From Gammaproteobacteria bacterium (GTDB taxonomy: Bacteria; Pseudomonadota; Gammaproteobacteria; DSM-16500): a stretch of DNA of 64,000 bases. The number at the start of each line of letters is the position of its first letter. Positions within the stretch are counted from its first letter, which is position 1. The notes under the pieces are model-generated. The model saw only the letters and a program-made list of their open reading frames with translations. It did no database searches and was not told the origin of the DNA. Of the stretch, positions 35,561 to 43,306 are shown piece by piece. The stretch is taken from contig JAJPGW010000010.1 in NCBI GenBank assembly GCA_021325575.1, forward strand, positions 186,001-250,000, given 5' to 3'. The position numbers and the translations under genes are program-made.

Positions 35561-36769
35561 ATGTCCATCATCACCGGCCTCTCAGGCAACGAAATTTTTT
35601 GTCTCAATCAAAAAGGTTACAAACCCGGTAACATTGTTGTTGGTAACAGTGTCCATTCGTTAGGTCTATTTGGAACCATTGGGTCGAGTTTTCAATCCGT
35701 ATTGGGTGGTGAAATCGAGCAGGTTACTAGATTAATCGAAGAAGGCAGAGAAACTGCATTAAAAAAAATGGTTGCCGAAGCCACCGCACATGGCGCAAGT
35801 GGAATTACCGGTGTCACCAGCGAAATTATTTTTCATGCTGGAAATCTTGAATTTTTATCCATTGGTTCAGTTGTTCACGCTGAACAATCGAACCCATTAT
35901 TTTCGAGTAGTGCAGACGGTCAAGAATTATTTGCGCAAATGGATGCAGGATATCATCCAGTCTGTTTTGCTTTTGGAAATGTGGCTTATTCAGTCGGTGT
36001 TACTCGTGGGATTATAGGTGGATTAAAGACTTTTAGACGCGGTGAAATCAAAGAATATTCTGATATGTTCAATCACACACGTCACCTGGCATTAGAACGC
36101 ATTATCGCGCATGCAAGAGAAAACAATGCTAACGCTGTACTTGGTATCAAAACCACTATTTTGCCATTTACTGCCATGTGCGAAATGATAATGATGGGTA
36201 CCGCTTCAACTCATGCTGAGATTGCTTCAGCTTTTCCAGGACAAGTGGTCACCAGTGACTTAACCAATTTGGAAATGTGGAATTTAGCGAACATGGGTTA
36301 CGTTCCCATGAAGTTACTTTTAGGCACATCGGTTTATTCACTCGGATTTGTCGGTGGTGTGACTTCCAAATTAAAAAGTCTGGTACGCGGAGAAATTAGT
36401 GAATTGACACAACTCATTTACGAAGCCCGCGAAAATGCCATCGGCATTATCAAAAAAGAAGCCGACGCCATGGGCGCAGACGATGTGGTTGGTGTCAAAA
36501 CTTATGTTTATCAATTAGGAAATGGCTTAATCGAATTTTTAGCTATTGGGACTGCTGTGAAAAAATCCGATGCGGCAAAAACCAAATCCAATCAATTACC
36601 ACCCCAAGCAATTATTGTGGATCAAGATACTTTTTATGACTCAACTCAAGGTGGCATTCAGATTAATTTAAATAAAGGCACACAAACTTCATTCCTGGGA
36701 ACCATTCTCTCCTGGATTGTCATCTTTATTGGTGTTTTCATTTATTTTTTCTATAAATTTCATTCATGA
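35561..36769 (+). CDS. Tandem triple YbjQ-domain protein with C-terminal membrane anchor
   Basis: A 402-residue protein composed of three consecutive YbjQ/UPF0145 (DUF74) domains at ~1-107, ~118-222 and ~233-335. Each repeats the pattern G-N-x-V-x-S-L-G-x-x-G, a helix with E-x-x-x-x-x-x-x-A-R-E-x-A, and G-A-x-x-x-x-G-V-x-T. Single-domain YbjQ proteins are usually ~105 residues and have been labelled heavy-metal-binding without firm proof; they assemble as pentamers. A hydrophobic segment near the end (FLGTILSWIVIFIGVFIYFF) makes it tail-anchored. Last gene of the BI-1 operon. Function unknown; the fusion of three copies is unusual to me. Confidence 0.8.
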   Translation: MSIITGLSGNEIFCLNQKGYKPGNIVVGNSVHSLGLFGTIGSSFQSVLGGEIEQVTRLIEEGRETALKKMVAEATAHGASGITGVTSEIIFHAGNLEFLSIGSVVHAEQSNPLFSSSADGQELFAQMDAGYHPVCFAFGNVAYSVGVTRGIIGGLKTFRRGEIKEYSDMFNHTRHLALERIIAHARENNANAVLGIKTTILPFTAMCEMIMMGTASTHAEIASAFPGQVVTSDLTNLEMWNLANMGYVPMKLLLGTSVYSLGFVGGVTSKLKSLVRGEISELTQLIYEARENAIGIIKKEADAMGADDVVGVKTYVYQLGNGLIEFLAIGTAVKKSDAAKTKSNQLPPQAIIVDQDTFYDSTQGGIQINLNKGTQTSFLGTILSWIVIFIGVFIYFFYKFHS

Positions 36770-36790
36770 TAAATAGTTTCATAGGAAGAA

Positions 36791-36840
36791 AATATACCTT
36801 TATATTTCTACATGAACTGTTATAATATACCTGTATATTT
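36791..36840 (+). promoter_or_regulatory. Paired operator-like repeats over the DUF4143 ATPase promoter
   Basis: AATATACCTTTATATTT (36791-36807) and AATATACCTGTATATTT (36824-36840) are 16/17 identical and lie 33 bases apart, three helical turns. The second is a palindrome (AATATAC-CT-GTATATT) and overlaps a TATAAT -10 box at 36821-36826. Fits binding of a dimeric repressor to two sites. Confidence 0.5.
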
Positions 36841-36856
36841 TAACAGGAAATAAATA

Positions 36857-38221
36857 GTGCAACGCTATCTTATTGATAAATTGAAAGATTGGTTAATATC
36901 CCCTTCTCGTAAACCCGCGGTGCTGCGTGGCGCGAGACAGGTAGGTAAAACATGGATTGTGAGAGAGCTTGCCAGGCAAACAGGCAAGCAGTTGATCGAG
37001 CTTAATTTCGAAAAGAAACGTTCTCTTGCCATTCATTTTGAAAGCAACAACCCCTCGACGATTTTATTAAATTTAGAAAGCGTGCTGAATCAATCTATTG
37101 ATCCAAAAAACGCTATTTTATTTTTAGATGAAATTCAGGCAGTACCTGAGTTACTTGCGAAATTGCGTTGGTTTTATGAAGACATGCCAATGCTTCCTGT
37201 GATTACAGCAGGATCATTGTTGGAGTTTGTATTAGAAAATCATACGTTTAGTATGCCTGTTGGACGTATTCAATATTTTTTTATTGAACCATTAGGATTT
37301 GAAGAATTTTTATTAGCAAAAAATGAAGCGCATTTATTGTCAGCCATCGAAAATGTTTCAATTGAAAAACCACTCAATACAGCAATCCATGATAAAGCAA
37401 ACCAATTATTTAAAGAATTTGTGACTGTCGGTGGCATGCCTGAGGCGGTTTCTACCTGGATTAGAACCTCATCATTAGAAGCGCTTTCTGAAGTGCATAA
37501 TAATTTAATTAATACTTATCAAGATGATTTTACGAAATATGCGGGAAAATTATCGATTAATTATTTGGAAGACGTGCTGTCAGCAGTACCGAAATTGTTA
37601 ACTCAAAAATTTGTTTATAGTCACGTGGATCCTGCGGCGCGACATGAGAGTATTAAGCAAGCGCTGAATTTATTATTAAAAGCTCGCTTATGCCATAAAG
37701 TGCAAAGTACCAGTGCAAATGGCATTCCTCTTGGTGCGGAAATTAATTCAAAAATATTCAAAATTATTTTGATCGATGTCGGCTTGGTATCAACCATGTT
37801 GGGCTTAAGGTTGCATCAATTTAGTAATATAGAAGATATCCTGGTCGTAAATAAAGGCGCATTAGCAGAACAAGTTGTGGGACAACTATTACGCTTGTTA
37901 TCTCCCTTTTATGTTGAACCAACCTCATATTATTGGAGTCGTGAATCGGCAAGCTCAAATGCTGAAATTGATTATTTAATCCAGGACAATCAACGATTAA
38001 TTCCAATTGAAGTCAAAGCGGGTGTTCAGGGTAAATTAAGATCGTTGCATCAATTTATGAGTGAAAAACCCTGGAAGCTTGCGATTCGTTTTTATGCGGG
38101 ACCTATTCAACGTGATCGTATTGTATCAAAAACAACAACGGGCCATTCGAATGATTACGAGCTCATTTCGCTGCCATTTTATTTACTGGGGCAGTTATAT
38201 CGATTGTTGGAACGGTTATAA
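36857..38221 (+). CDS. AAA_14 / DUF4143 ATPase
   Basis: A 454-residue protein with an N-terminal AAA_14 P-loop domain (Walker A GARQVGKTW near residue 26-34, Walker B ILFLDEIQAVP near 90) and a C-terminal DUF4143 region, including the PD-(D/E)XK-like end IDYLIQDNQRLIPIEVKAG. These proteins are common in bacteria and archaea and lack an agreed function. Start is GTG 36857 with AGGAAA upstream. The tight operator pair in its promoter suggests repression, as seen for toxin or defence-type genes. It is followed by the first HicB-like gene after ~120 bases. Confidence 0.85.
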   Translation: MQRYLIDKLKDWLISPSRKPAVLRGARQVGKTWIVRELARQTGKQLIELNFEKKRSLAIHFESNNPSTILLNLESVLNQSIDPKNAILFLDEIQAVPELLAKLRWFYEDMPMLPVITAGSLLEFVLENHTFSMPVGRIQYFFIEPLGFEEFLLAKNEAHLLSAIENVSIEKPLNTAIHDKANQLFKEFVTVGGMPEAVSTWIRTSSLEALSEVHNNLINTYQDDFTKYAGKLSINYLEDVLSAVPKLLTQKFVYSHVDPAARHESIKQALNLLLKARLCHKVQSTSANGIPLGAEINSKIFKIILIDVGLVSTMLGLRLHQFSNIEDILVVNKGALAEQVVGQLLRLLSPFYVEPTSYYWSRESASSNAEIDYLIQDNQRLIPIEVKAGVQGKLRSLHQFMSEKPWKLAIRFYAGPIQRDRIVSKTTTGHSNDYELISLPFYLLGQLYRLLERL

Positions 38222-38255
38222 AATTGTTGAATGAGGGTCTATTGCAGTAAAAAAA

Positions 38256-38311
38256 ACCCTTAGGATCGGTACTCCCGCTATGTTGGTATGGGAATACGTA
38301 CTGCCAAGGGT
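38256..38311 (+). other. Imperfect hairpin upstream of the first hicB-like gene
   Basis: ACCCTT at 38256 pairs with AAGGGT ending at 38311, with further internal matches (GGTAC / GTAC, CCC / GGG). It could fold as a bulged RNA hairpin in the leader or serve as an operator. No T-run follows, so it is not a clear terminator. Confidence 0.3.
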
Positions 38312-38340
38312 GCTATAAATGGGTGCCGATAAGGAATCAA

Positions 38341-38694
38341 ATGTTAGCATATAAAGGTTATTTAGGGCATGTTGAATTTGATGATGAAGCCGAAATTTTT
38401 CATGGCGAAGTGATTAATACGCGAGATGTGATCACGTTCCAAGGAAACACGGTTGCTGAAATCAAGAAAGCTTTTTGTGCATCTATTGATGATTATCTGG
38501 CTTTCTGTAAAGAGCGCAATGAAGAACCCGAGAAGCCTTTTTCAGCCAAATTAAATGAGCATATTCCTCCGTTGACAAAATCATTAAAAGGCATTCTTCG
38601 TCACAAAAAAATGAATGAAGCTGATTATAAAAAATATCTTGCGCAACTTGTTGACTGTGACTCTAAAGAGGATGAAGCATATGATGATCTATGA
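38341..38694 (+). CDS. HicB-like protein with an unusual C-terminus
   Basis: A 117-residue protein. Residues 1-~75 match the HicB core (MLAYKGYLGHVEFDDEAEIF, HGEVINTRDVITFQG, KAFCASIDDYLAFC). After FSAKLN, where HicB antitoxins carry a ribbon-helix-helix, this protein has IPPLTKSLKGILRHKKMNEADYKKYL and an acidic end, so the DNA-binding fold is not recognisable. The start is ATG 38341 with AAGG six bases ahead; a GTG 18 bases upstream is also open. No HicA-like gene is beside it. It may be an orphan antitoxin or have another partner. Converges with the second hicB, with seven bases between stops. Confidence 0.65.
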   Translation: MLAYKGYLGHVEFDDEAEIFHGEVINTRDVITFQGNTVAEIKKAFCASIDDYLAFCKERNEEPEKPFSAKLNEHIPPLTKSLKGILRHKKMNEADYKKYLAQLVDCDSKEDEAYDDL

Positions 38695-38701
38695 GAGCCA
38701 A

Positions 38702-39031
38702 TTAAACAGCCTCATTCAGCGTTTCCATAATAAATTTATTGATGCTCATGTGATGTTGTTCAGCCGCGATTGCAACTCGCCGATGTAAATCAGGACCTAA
38801 TCGAACATTTAAACTTCCTTTAAATGGGATTTCTGGTTCAATATTTTCTTGTTGACAGAGATCCAGATAATCATCGACAGCATTTTCAAAAGCTTTGCGT
38901 AAACCTTTTGCGTTTGTTGCTTCGTAACTTACGGAAGCGCGAATAAATTCAATTTTCCCGTAGAAAATTAAGTCTTCATCGTCGAAGTGGACTGAGCCGT
39001 AGTAATTTTTGTAATGCATGAAATCTTTCAT
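38702..39031 (-). CDS. hicB: HicB-family antitoxin with ribbon-helix-helix
   Basis: A 109-residue antitoxin. It has the partial RNase H-like HicB fold (KNYYGSVHFDDEDLIFYGKI, KAFENAVDDYLDLCQ) followed by the RHH-type C-terminus LNVRLGPDLHRRVAIAAEQ then MSINKFIMETL, which would bind its operator. The start codon overlaps the stop of an upstream frame as ATGA, the usual hicA-hicB coupling, but that frame is a decayed hicA. GAGG lies seven bases ahead of ATG. An antitoxin without its toxin is likely kept as a repressor or as anti-addiction protection. Confidence 0.82.
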   Translation of the reverse strand: MKDFMHYKNYYGSVHFDDEDLIFYGKIEFIRASVSYEATNAKGLRKAFENAVDDYLDLCQQENIEPEIPFKGSLNVRLGPDLHRRVAIAAEQHHMSINKFIMETLNEAV

Positions 39032-39180
39032 AGTAAATCCTCTTGTTCGAGCACATTCTGAATAAAATCAAGTTGATATCTTTTTAAAATAGGGCTTGGA
39101 TGCGGCTATAGTAAGACTAAATAAAAAAATTGCAACTAAAAATGGTCGCAAAAGCCGGACTGAAAGATACTAGAAAATAA
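39028..39180 (-). pseudogene. hicA: Decayed hicA toxin remnant
   Basis: Reading the minus strand into the hicB start, the last 25 codons before TGA (39030-39028) encode PHPSPILKRYQLDFIQNVLE plus QEDLL, close to the HicA C-terminus (PHP-x-x-x-LK-x-YQ-x-x-x-x-x-x-x-L). The same frame upstream is interrupted by TAG at 39108-39106 and another TAG further up. The -PHP- motif is normally preceded by Arg or Lys, so AAG to TAG is a simple explanation. The N-terminal third is not recognisable. The stop overlaps the hicB ATG, the standard operon junction. Confidence 0.55.
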
Positions 39181-39213
39181 TTTTTATAGAATTTTACGAG
39201 ATTAGCTGAAATG

Positions 39214-39238
39214 AAAACCCCGCTTGGTGCGGGGTTTT
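39214..39238 (-). terminator. Strong bidirectional terminator downstream of groEL
   Basis: AAAACCCCGC-TTGGT-GCGGGGTTTT forms a perfect 10-bp GC-rich stem with A/T tracts on both sides. It lies beyond the groEL stop and palindromic repeat copy 6 and can serve transcripts from either direction. Confidence 0.85.
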
Positions 39239-39261
39239 ATTAAGTGATTTGCAGTGAGTTT

Positions 39262-39341
39262 CGTCATTGCGAGATCTGTTTTTAGGTCGAAGCAATCTTC
39301 AAGAGATTGCTTCGGAGCGCTTTGCGCTCCTCGCAATGACG
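39262..39341. repeat. Cloverleaf-type palindromic repeat, copy 6
   Basis: Conserved outer and central stems. Left arm GATCTGTTTTTAGGTC pairs with itself (one G-T pair); the right arm is a perfect self-hairpin (GGAGCGC TTT GCGCTCC). Lies between groEL and its terminator. Confidence 0.9.
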
Positions 39342-39352
39342 GAATGGGGGGG

Positions 39353-41005
39353 TTACATCATTCCGCCCATGCCTCCCATTCCACCCATACCGCCCATACC
39401 ACCAGCACCGCCCATATCCGATTCTTTCTTCGGCAGATCAGTGATCATGCATTCGGTGGTGATCATCATACCGGCAACGGATGCTGCGTGTTGCAATGCG
39501 GTACGAGTTACTTTGGTAGGATCCAGGATACCCATGTCTAGCATATCGCCGTATTCACCGGTCGCTGCATTGAAGCCGTGGTTTGCTTTACCTTGCATCA
39601 CCTTGTCAACAATAACAGACGCTTCGTAGCCTGCGTTGGTAACGATTTGACGCATTGGAGCTTCGAGGGCTTTACGGGTCAATTGAATGCCCATGTCTTG
39701 GCCTTCGTTAGCACCTTTCAGGTCTTTCATGCCTTGCAATACGCGAATCAATGCAACGCCACCGCCAGGGACCACGCCTTCTTCGACCGCTGCACGGGTT
39801 GCATGCAGAGCGTCTTCGACGCGCGCTTTCTTTTCTTTCATTTCGATTTCGGAACCGGCACCGACTTTGATCACTGCAACGCCGCCAGCTAATTTCGCTA
39901 CGCGTTCTTGCAATTTTTCACGATCGTAATCCGATGTCGTATCTTCAATACGAGCGCGGAGTTGTTTGATGCGTTCTTCAATTTCTTTTTTGTCACCCGC
40001 ACCATCAATAATCGTGGTGTTGTCTTTGGTGACGTGAACGCGTTTTGCCGAACCCAAATCTTTCAGGGTGGTGGATTCTAATGTACGGCCCACTTCTTCT
40101 GAAATAACTTGTGCTTTGGTTAATGTTGCGATGTCTTGCAGCATTTCTTTGCGACGATCGCCGAAACCCGGTGCTTTCACTGCGCATACTTTTACGATGC
40201 CGCGCATGTGGTTCACAACTAAGGTTGCTAACGCTTCGCCTTCGACATCTTCAGCAATGATTAATAATGCACGGCCGGATTTTGCAACGGCTTCTAATGC
40301 TGGCAATAAATCACGAATCGAAGAAATTTTCTTATCAACGATCAGAATAAAAGGATTATCCAGATCAGCAGACATGTTCTGTTGATTGGTGATGAAGTAA
40401 GGTGAAAGGTAACCGCGATCAAACTGCATCCCTTCAACCACATCTAATTCATTTTCCAAACCAGACCCTTCTTCAACGGTGATCACGCCTTCTTTACCCA
40501 CTTTTGCCATCGCATCAGCAATAATGCGGCCAATGGATTCATCAGAGTTCGCAGAAATTGTGCCGACTTGCGCAATGGCTTTGTCGTCTTTGCATGGAAC
40601 AGACAATTTTTTCAATTGTTCAACAGCGGATGCTACTGCTTTATCAATACCACGTTTCAGATCCATTGGGTTGAATCCAGCAACAACCGCTTTGAGACCT
40701 TCGACCAGTAATTGACGAGCAAGAACGGTAGCAGTCGTTGTACCATCGCCCGCTTCGTCTGAAGTTTGCGAGGCAACTTCTTTGACCATCTGCGCGCCCA
40801 TGTTTTTGAACTTGTCTGAAAATTCGATTTCTTTCGCAACAGACACACCGTCTTTAGTAACGGTAGGTGCACCGAAAGATTTGTCGATGACTACGTTACG
40901 ACCGCGTGGGCCCATGGTAATTTGTACTGCGTTTGCTAACTCATTAACGCCCGCAAGCATTAATTGACGTGCTTCTTCAGCAAATCGTAAATCTTTAGCT
41001 GCCAT
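39353..41005 (-). CDS. groEL: Chaperonin GroEL
   Basis: A 550-residue group I chaperonin, forming the 14-mer ring that folds proteins with ATP and GroES. The N-terminus [20 protein letters not shown], the nucleotide motif [11 protein letters not shown], and the Gly-Gly-Met-rich tail ([13 protein letters not shown]) are all standard. Twenty-one bases follow groES, and a strong hairpin terminator lies 115 bases beyond the stop. Highly conserved; no anomaly seen. Confidence 0.98.
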   Translation of the reverse strand: MAAKDLRFAEEARQLMLAGVNELANAVQITMGPRGRNVVIDKSFGAPTVTKDGVSVAKEIEFSDKFKNMGAQMVKEVASQTSDEAGDGTTTATVLARQLLVEGLKAVVAGFNPMDLKRGIDKAVASAVEQLKKLSVPCKDDKAIAQVGTISANSDESIGRIIADAMAKVGKEGVITVEEGSGLENELDVVEGMQFDRGYLSPYFITNQQNMSADLDNPFILIVDKKISSIRDLLPALEAVAKSGRALLIIAEDVEGEALATLVVNHMRGIVKVCAVKAPGFGDRRKEMLQDIATLTKAQVISEEVGRTLESTTLKDLGSAKRVHVTKDNTTIIDGAGDKKEIEERIKQLRARIEDTTSDYDREKLQERVAKLAGGVAVIKVGAGSEIEMKEKKARVEDALHATRAAVEEGVVPGGGVALIRVLQGMKDLKGANEGQDMGIQLTRKALEAPMRQIVTNAGYEASVIVDKVMQGKANHGFNAATGEYGDMLDMGILDPTKVTRTALQHAASVAGMMITTECMITDLPKKESDMGGAGGMGGMGGMGGMGGMM

Positions 41006-41026
41006 AATTTTTTCCTCTTAAAAAAG

Positions 41027-41326
41027 TTATTCTTCAACCACACCCATGATGTCTTCTTCACGCATGACCAAATATTCGCTGTTGTCGAGTTTGACATTGG
41101 TACCAGCGTATTTGCCAAATAATACTTTGTCGCCGATCTTGACTTGTAAGGGTTGCATTTTGCCATCTACATAACGACCCACGCCGACTGCAATAATGGT
41201 GCCTTGAATTGGCTTATCTTTGTCAGCCGTATCTGGGATCACGATGCCGCCTGCGGTTTTGGTTTCTAATTCGCGGGGTTCTACAACAACGCGGTCCGAT
41301 AACGGACGGATTTTCTGTTTAGCCAT
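41027..41326 (-). CDS. groES: Co-chaperonin GroES
   Basis: A 99-residue co-chaperonin that caps GroEL. I start at ATG 41326 ([17 protein letters not shown]), with GGAGGAAAAAC directly upstream; the frame is open 33 bases further but without homology. The mobile loop [16 protein letters not shown] is present. Cotranscribed with groEL from a control region containing CIRCE, a sigma70-like and an RpoH-like promoter. Confidence 0.97.
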   Translation of the reverse strand: MAKQKIRPLSDRVVVEPRELETKTAGGIVIPDTADKDKPIQGTIIAVGVGRYVDGKMQPLQVKIGDKVLFGKYAGTNVKLDNSEYLVMREEDIMGVVEE

Positions 41327-41386
41327 GTTTTTCCTCCAATGTGTACATAAAATTGACAATTTAAGGCGTTTTAAGGCCTCATTCTA

Positions 41387-41414
41387 ATATGGGGACGAAT
41401 TTAGCACTCTCAAG
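41387..41414 (-). promoter_or_regulatory. RpoH (sigma32)-type promoter of groESL
   Basis: On the minus strand CTTGAGA (41414-41408), 13 bases, then CCCCATAT (41394-41387). This fits the heat-shock consensus CTTGAAA-N11-16-CCCCATNT with one mismatch. Its -35 lies inside the CIRCE element. Confidence 0.75.
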
Positions 41415-41427
41415 TTTCGAGTGCCAA
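41401..41427. promoter_or_regulatory. CIRCE operator (HrcA-binding site)
   Basis: TTAGCACTC-N9-GAGTGCCAA against the consensus TTAGCACTC-N9-GAGTGCTAA: one mismatch in 18, correct 9-base spacer. Found directly upstream of groES, as in other HrcA-controlled chaperonin operons. Confidence 0.92.
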
Positions 41428-41454
41428 TGATAGCCTGAAAAAATAGGTAGTCAA
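41427..41454 (-). promoter_or_regulatory. Sigma70-type promoter of groESL
   Basis: Minus-strand TTGACT (41454-41449), a 16-base spacer and TATCAT (41432-41427). The start point would fall within CIRCE, so HrcA could block it. Confidence 0.65.
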
Positions 41455-41522
41455 CGCTTTTTCATCTTCAGTCAGAATGTTGTATTATGAATACCTTAAG
41501 AAATTAGGAATGGAACTTTATC

Positions 41523-43298
41523 ATGCTTAGAATTTTTCTTGCTCTGATTTATTTTATTGTTGCCCCTGTTTTTGCGGCAGCGGGTGCAGGTCACCCTTTG
41601 CCTCCAAACCAAGCTTTCCAGTTGTCCACGTCTTTGAATAAGCAAAATCAATTGATATTAGAATGGAAATTGGCGCCTAGTTATTATCTTTATCGTAACA
41701 AAATAAATATTAATTTAGTGCCGGGCAGCAATGCTAAAATTGATAAAATTCAGTATCCCGCCACAAAAGCAAAAGTGGACAAAGAAACCGGAACGACCTA
41801 TCAAGTTTATTATGACAATCTGAAAATTCCAGTGACCTTTGTGCAGCCGGTACAAGGTGTTGTCACTGTCAATATTAGTTATCAAGGTTGTTCGTCGCAG
41901 GGTTTTTGTTATGCCCCACAGGAAAAAACAGTTCGCATGGATATGACGCCAAATAGCAATATGAAAAATGTAGTTATTACTGGCGAAATGCAAGAAGCTC
42001 CCCCCGTTTCCAAACAAGATTATGCCGAACGCGTTTTTGCAAACAGCAGTGATTTTGTAATTATTCTGACATTTTTGGGGTTGGGATTACTGCTTGCTTT
42101 CACGCCTTGCGTATTGCCGATGGTGCCGATTTTGTCGGGCATTATTTTGGGGCATAAACATATAACGACCGCAAAAGCCTTTTTCCTGTCGCTTGCCTAT
42201 GTGATGGGGATGGCGATCACTTATGCTATTGCGGGAATGATTGTCGCGATGTTGGGTAGTCATATTCAGACATTTTTTCAATCGACTTGGATGATTGTAT
42301 TTATCAGCGTTTTATTTTTTCTGCTTTCGTTATCGCTTTTTGGATTGTATGAATTGGAATTGCCTTCAAAATGGCAGCGACGGTTAACCAATGTCAGCAA
42401 TAAACAAAAAAGTGGTACGTATATCGGTGTTTTTTTAATGGGGGTGTTGTCTTCACTGATTGTCTCGCCTTGTGTGAGTGCGCCGTTGGTCGGGGTGTTG
42501 GCCTACATTGCAAAAACGGGTGATGTCGTGTTAGGGGGATCAGCATTACTTGCACTCGGGTTTGGAATGGGGATTCCGCTGCTTTTAATTGGTGTCTCTG
42601 CGAAAAAACTCGTGCCGAAATCCGGCGCTTGGATGGAAGGCGTTAAAAAATTCTTTGGCATTTTGCTGGTTGCCGTTGCGATTTCCATGGTATCGCGTGT
42701 CATTGCAGGACCTTTAGCTTTATTTTTGTGGGCGCTCTTATTTGCTTTCGTCGCAAAATTATTAGGATTATTTTCGCCTGCAAAAACTCACATAAACAAA
42801 GCTTCTCGCGCACTCGGTTTTGTCGCGATGATTTATGGGGTGGTTTTAGTGGTGGGTGCGGTGCTTGGAAACGGTGATCCCTTACATCCGTTGCAAGGAT
42901 CATCGATGATGGCCGCCAACAAAAAAGGGGGTTTTGTTGAAATAAAAGATATGACTCAACTGGAATCCGAACTGGCCGAAGCCAAACGCGCTAAAATGCC
43001 GGTCATGGTGGATTTTTATGCCGATTGGTGTGTGTCTTGTGTGGAGATCGATCGCACGGTGTTTGCACGCTCGGATGTGCAGGATAAATTGGCGGGTTTT
43101 AAATTGTTGCGCGCGAACGTCACATCAAATGATGAGTTTGATCAAGCTCTTTTAAAACGCTTTAATGTGGTTGCACCGCCCACGATGTTATTTTTTACGG
43201 CGGATGGGGATGAAATCAATTCCGCGCGTTTAGTGGGTGAGGTGAATGAGCAAGAATTTCTTGATCACCTGCAACAAATCAATTTATTAAAAGGATAA
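41523..43298 (+). CDS. dsbD: Thiol:disulfide interchange protein DsbD
   Basis: A 591-residue inner-membrane protein that carries electrons from cytoplasmic thioredoxin to periplasmic disulfide isomerases and c-type cytochrome maturation. A signal peptide (to ~residue 19) leads the N-terminal alpha domain, with its cysteine pair in GCSSQGFCY. Eight TM segments follow, including FTPCVLPM and SPCVSAPL (membrane cysteines). The C-terminal thioredoxin domain has WCVSC near 500. RBS AGGAATGG precedes. It is divergent from groESL and likely leads the gshA-gshB run (9-base gap). Confidence 0.94.
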   Translation: MLRIFLALIYFIVAPVFAAAGAGHPLPPNQAFQLSTSLNKQNQLILEWKLAPSYYLYRNKININLVPGSNAKIDKIQYPATKAKVDKETGTTYQVYYDNLKIPVTFVQPVQGVVTVNISYQGCSSQGFCYAPQEKTVRMDMTPNSNMKNVVITGEMQEAPPVSKQDYAERVFANSSDFVIILTFLGLGLLLAFTPCVLPMVPILSGIILGHKHITTAKAFFLSLAYVMGMAITYAIAGMIVAMLGSHIQTFFQSTWMIVFISVLFFLLSLSLFGLYELELPSKWQRRLTNVSNKQKSGTYIGVFLMGVLSSLIVSPCVSAPLVGVLAYIAKTGDVVLGGSALLALGFGMGIPLLLIGVSAKKLVPKSGAWMEGVKKFFGILLVAVAISMVSRVIAGPLALFLWALLFAFVAKLLGLFSPAKTHINKASRALGFVAMIYGVVLVVGAVLGNGDPLHPLQGSSMMAANKKGGFVEIKDMTQLESELAEAKRAKMPVMVDFYADWCVSCVEIDRTVFARSDVQDKLAGFKLLRANVTSNDEFDQALLKRFNVVAPPTMLFFTADGDEINSARLVGEVNEQEFLDHLQQINLLKG

Positions 43299-43306
43299 AA
43301 ACTCTC

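Noticed and set aside
39254-39629. Plus-strand open frames opposite the groEL 3' end
   Set aside because: They mirror the Gly-Gly-Met tail codons of groEL and a palindromic repeat, with no ribosome site.
41500-41520. PmrA box upstream of dsbD (CTTAAG present)
   Set aside because: The second half-site, 11 bases on, does not fit YTTAAK.
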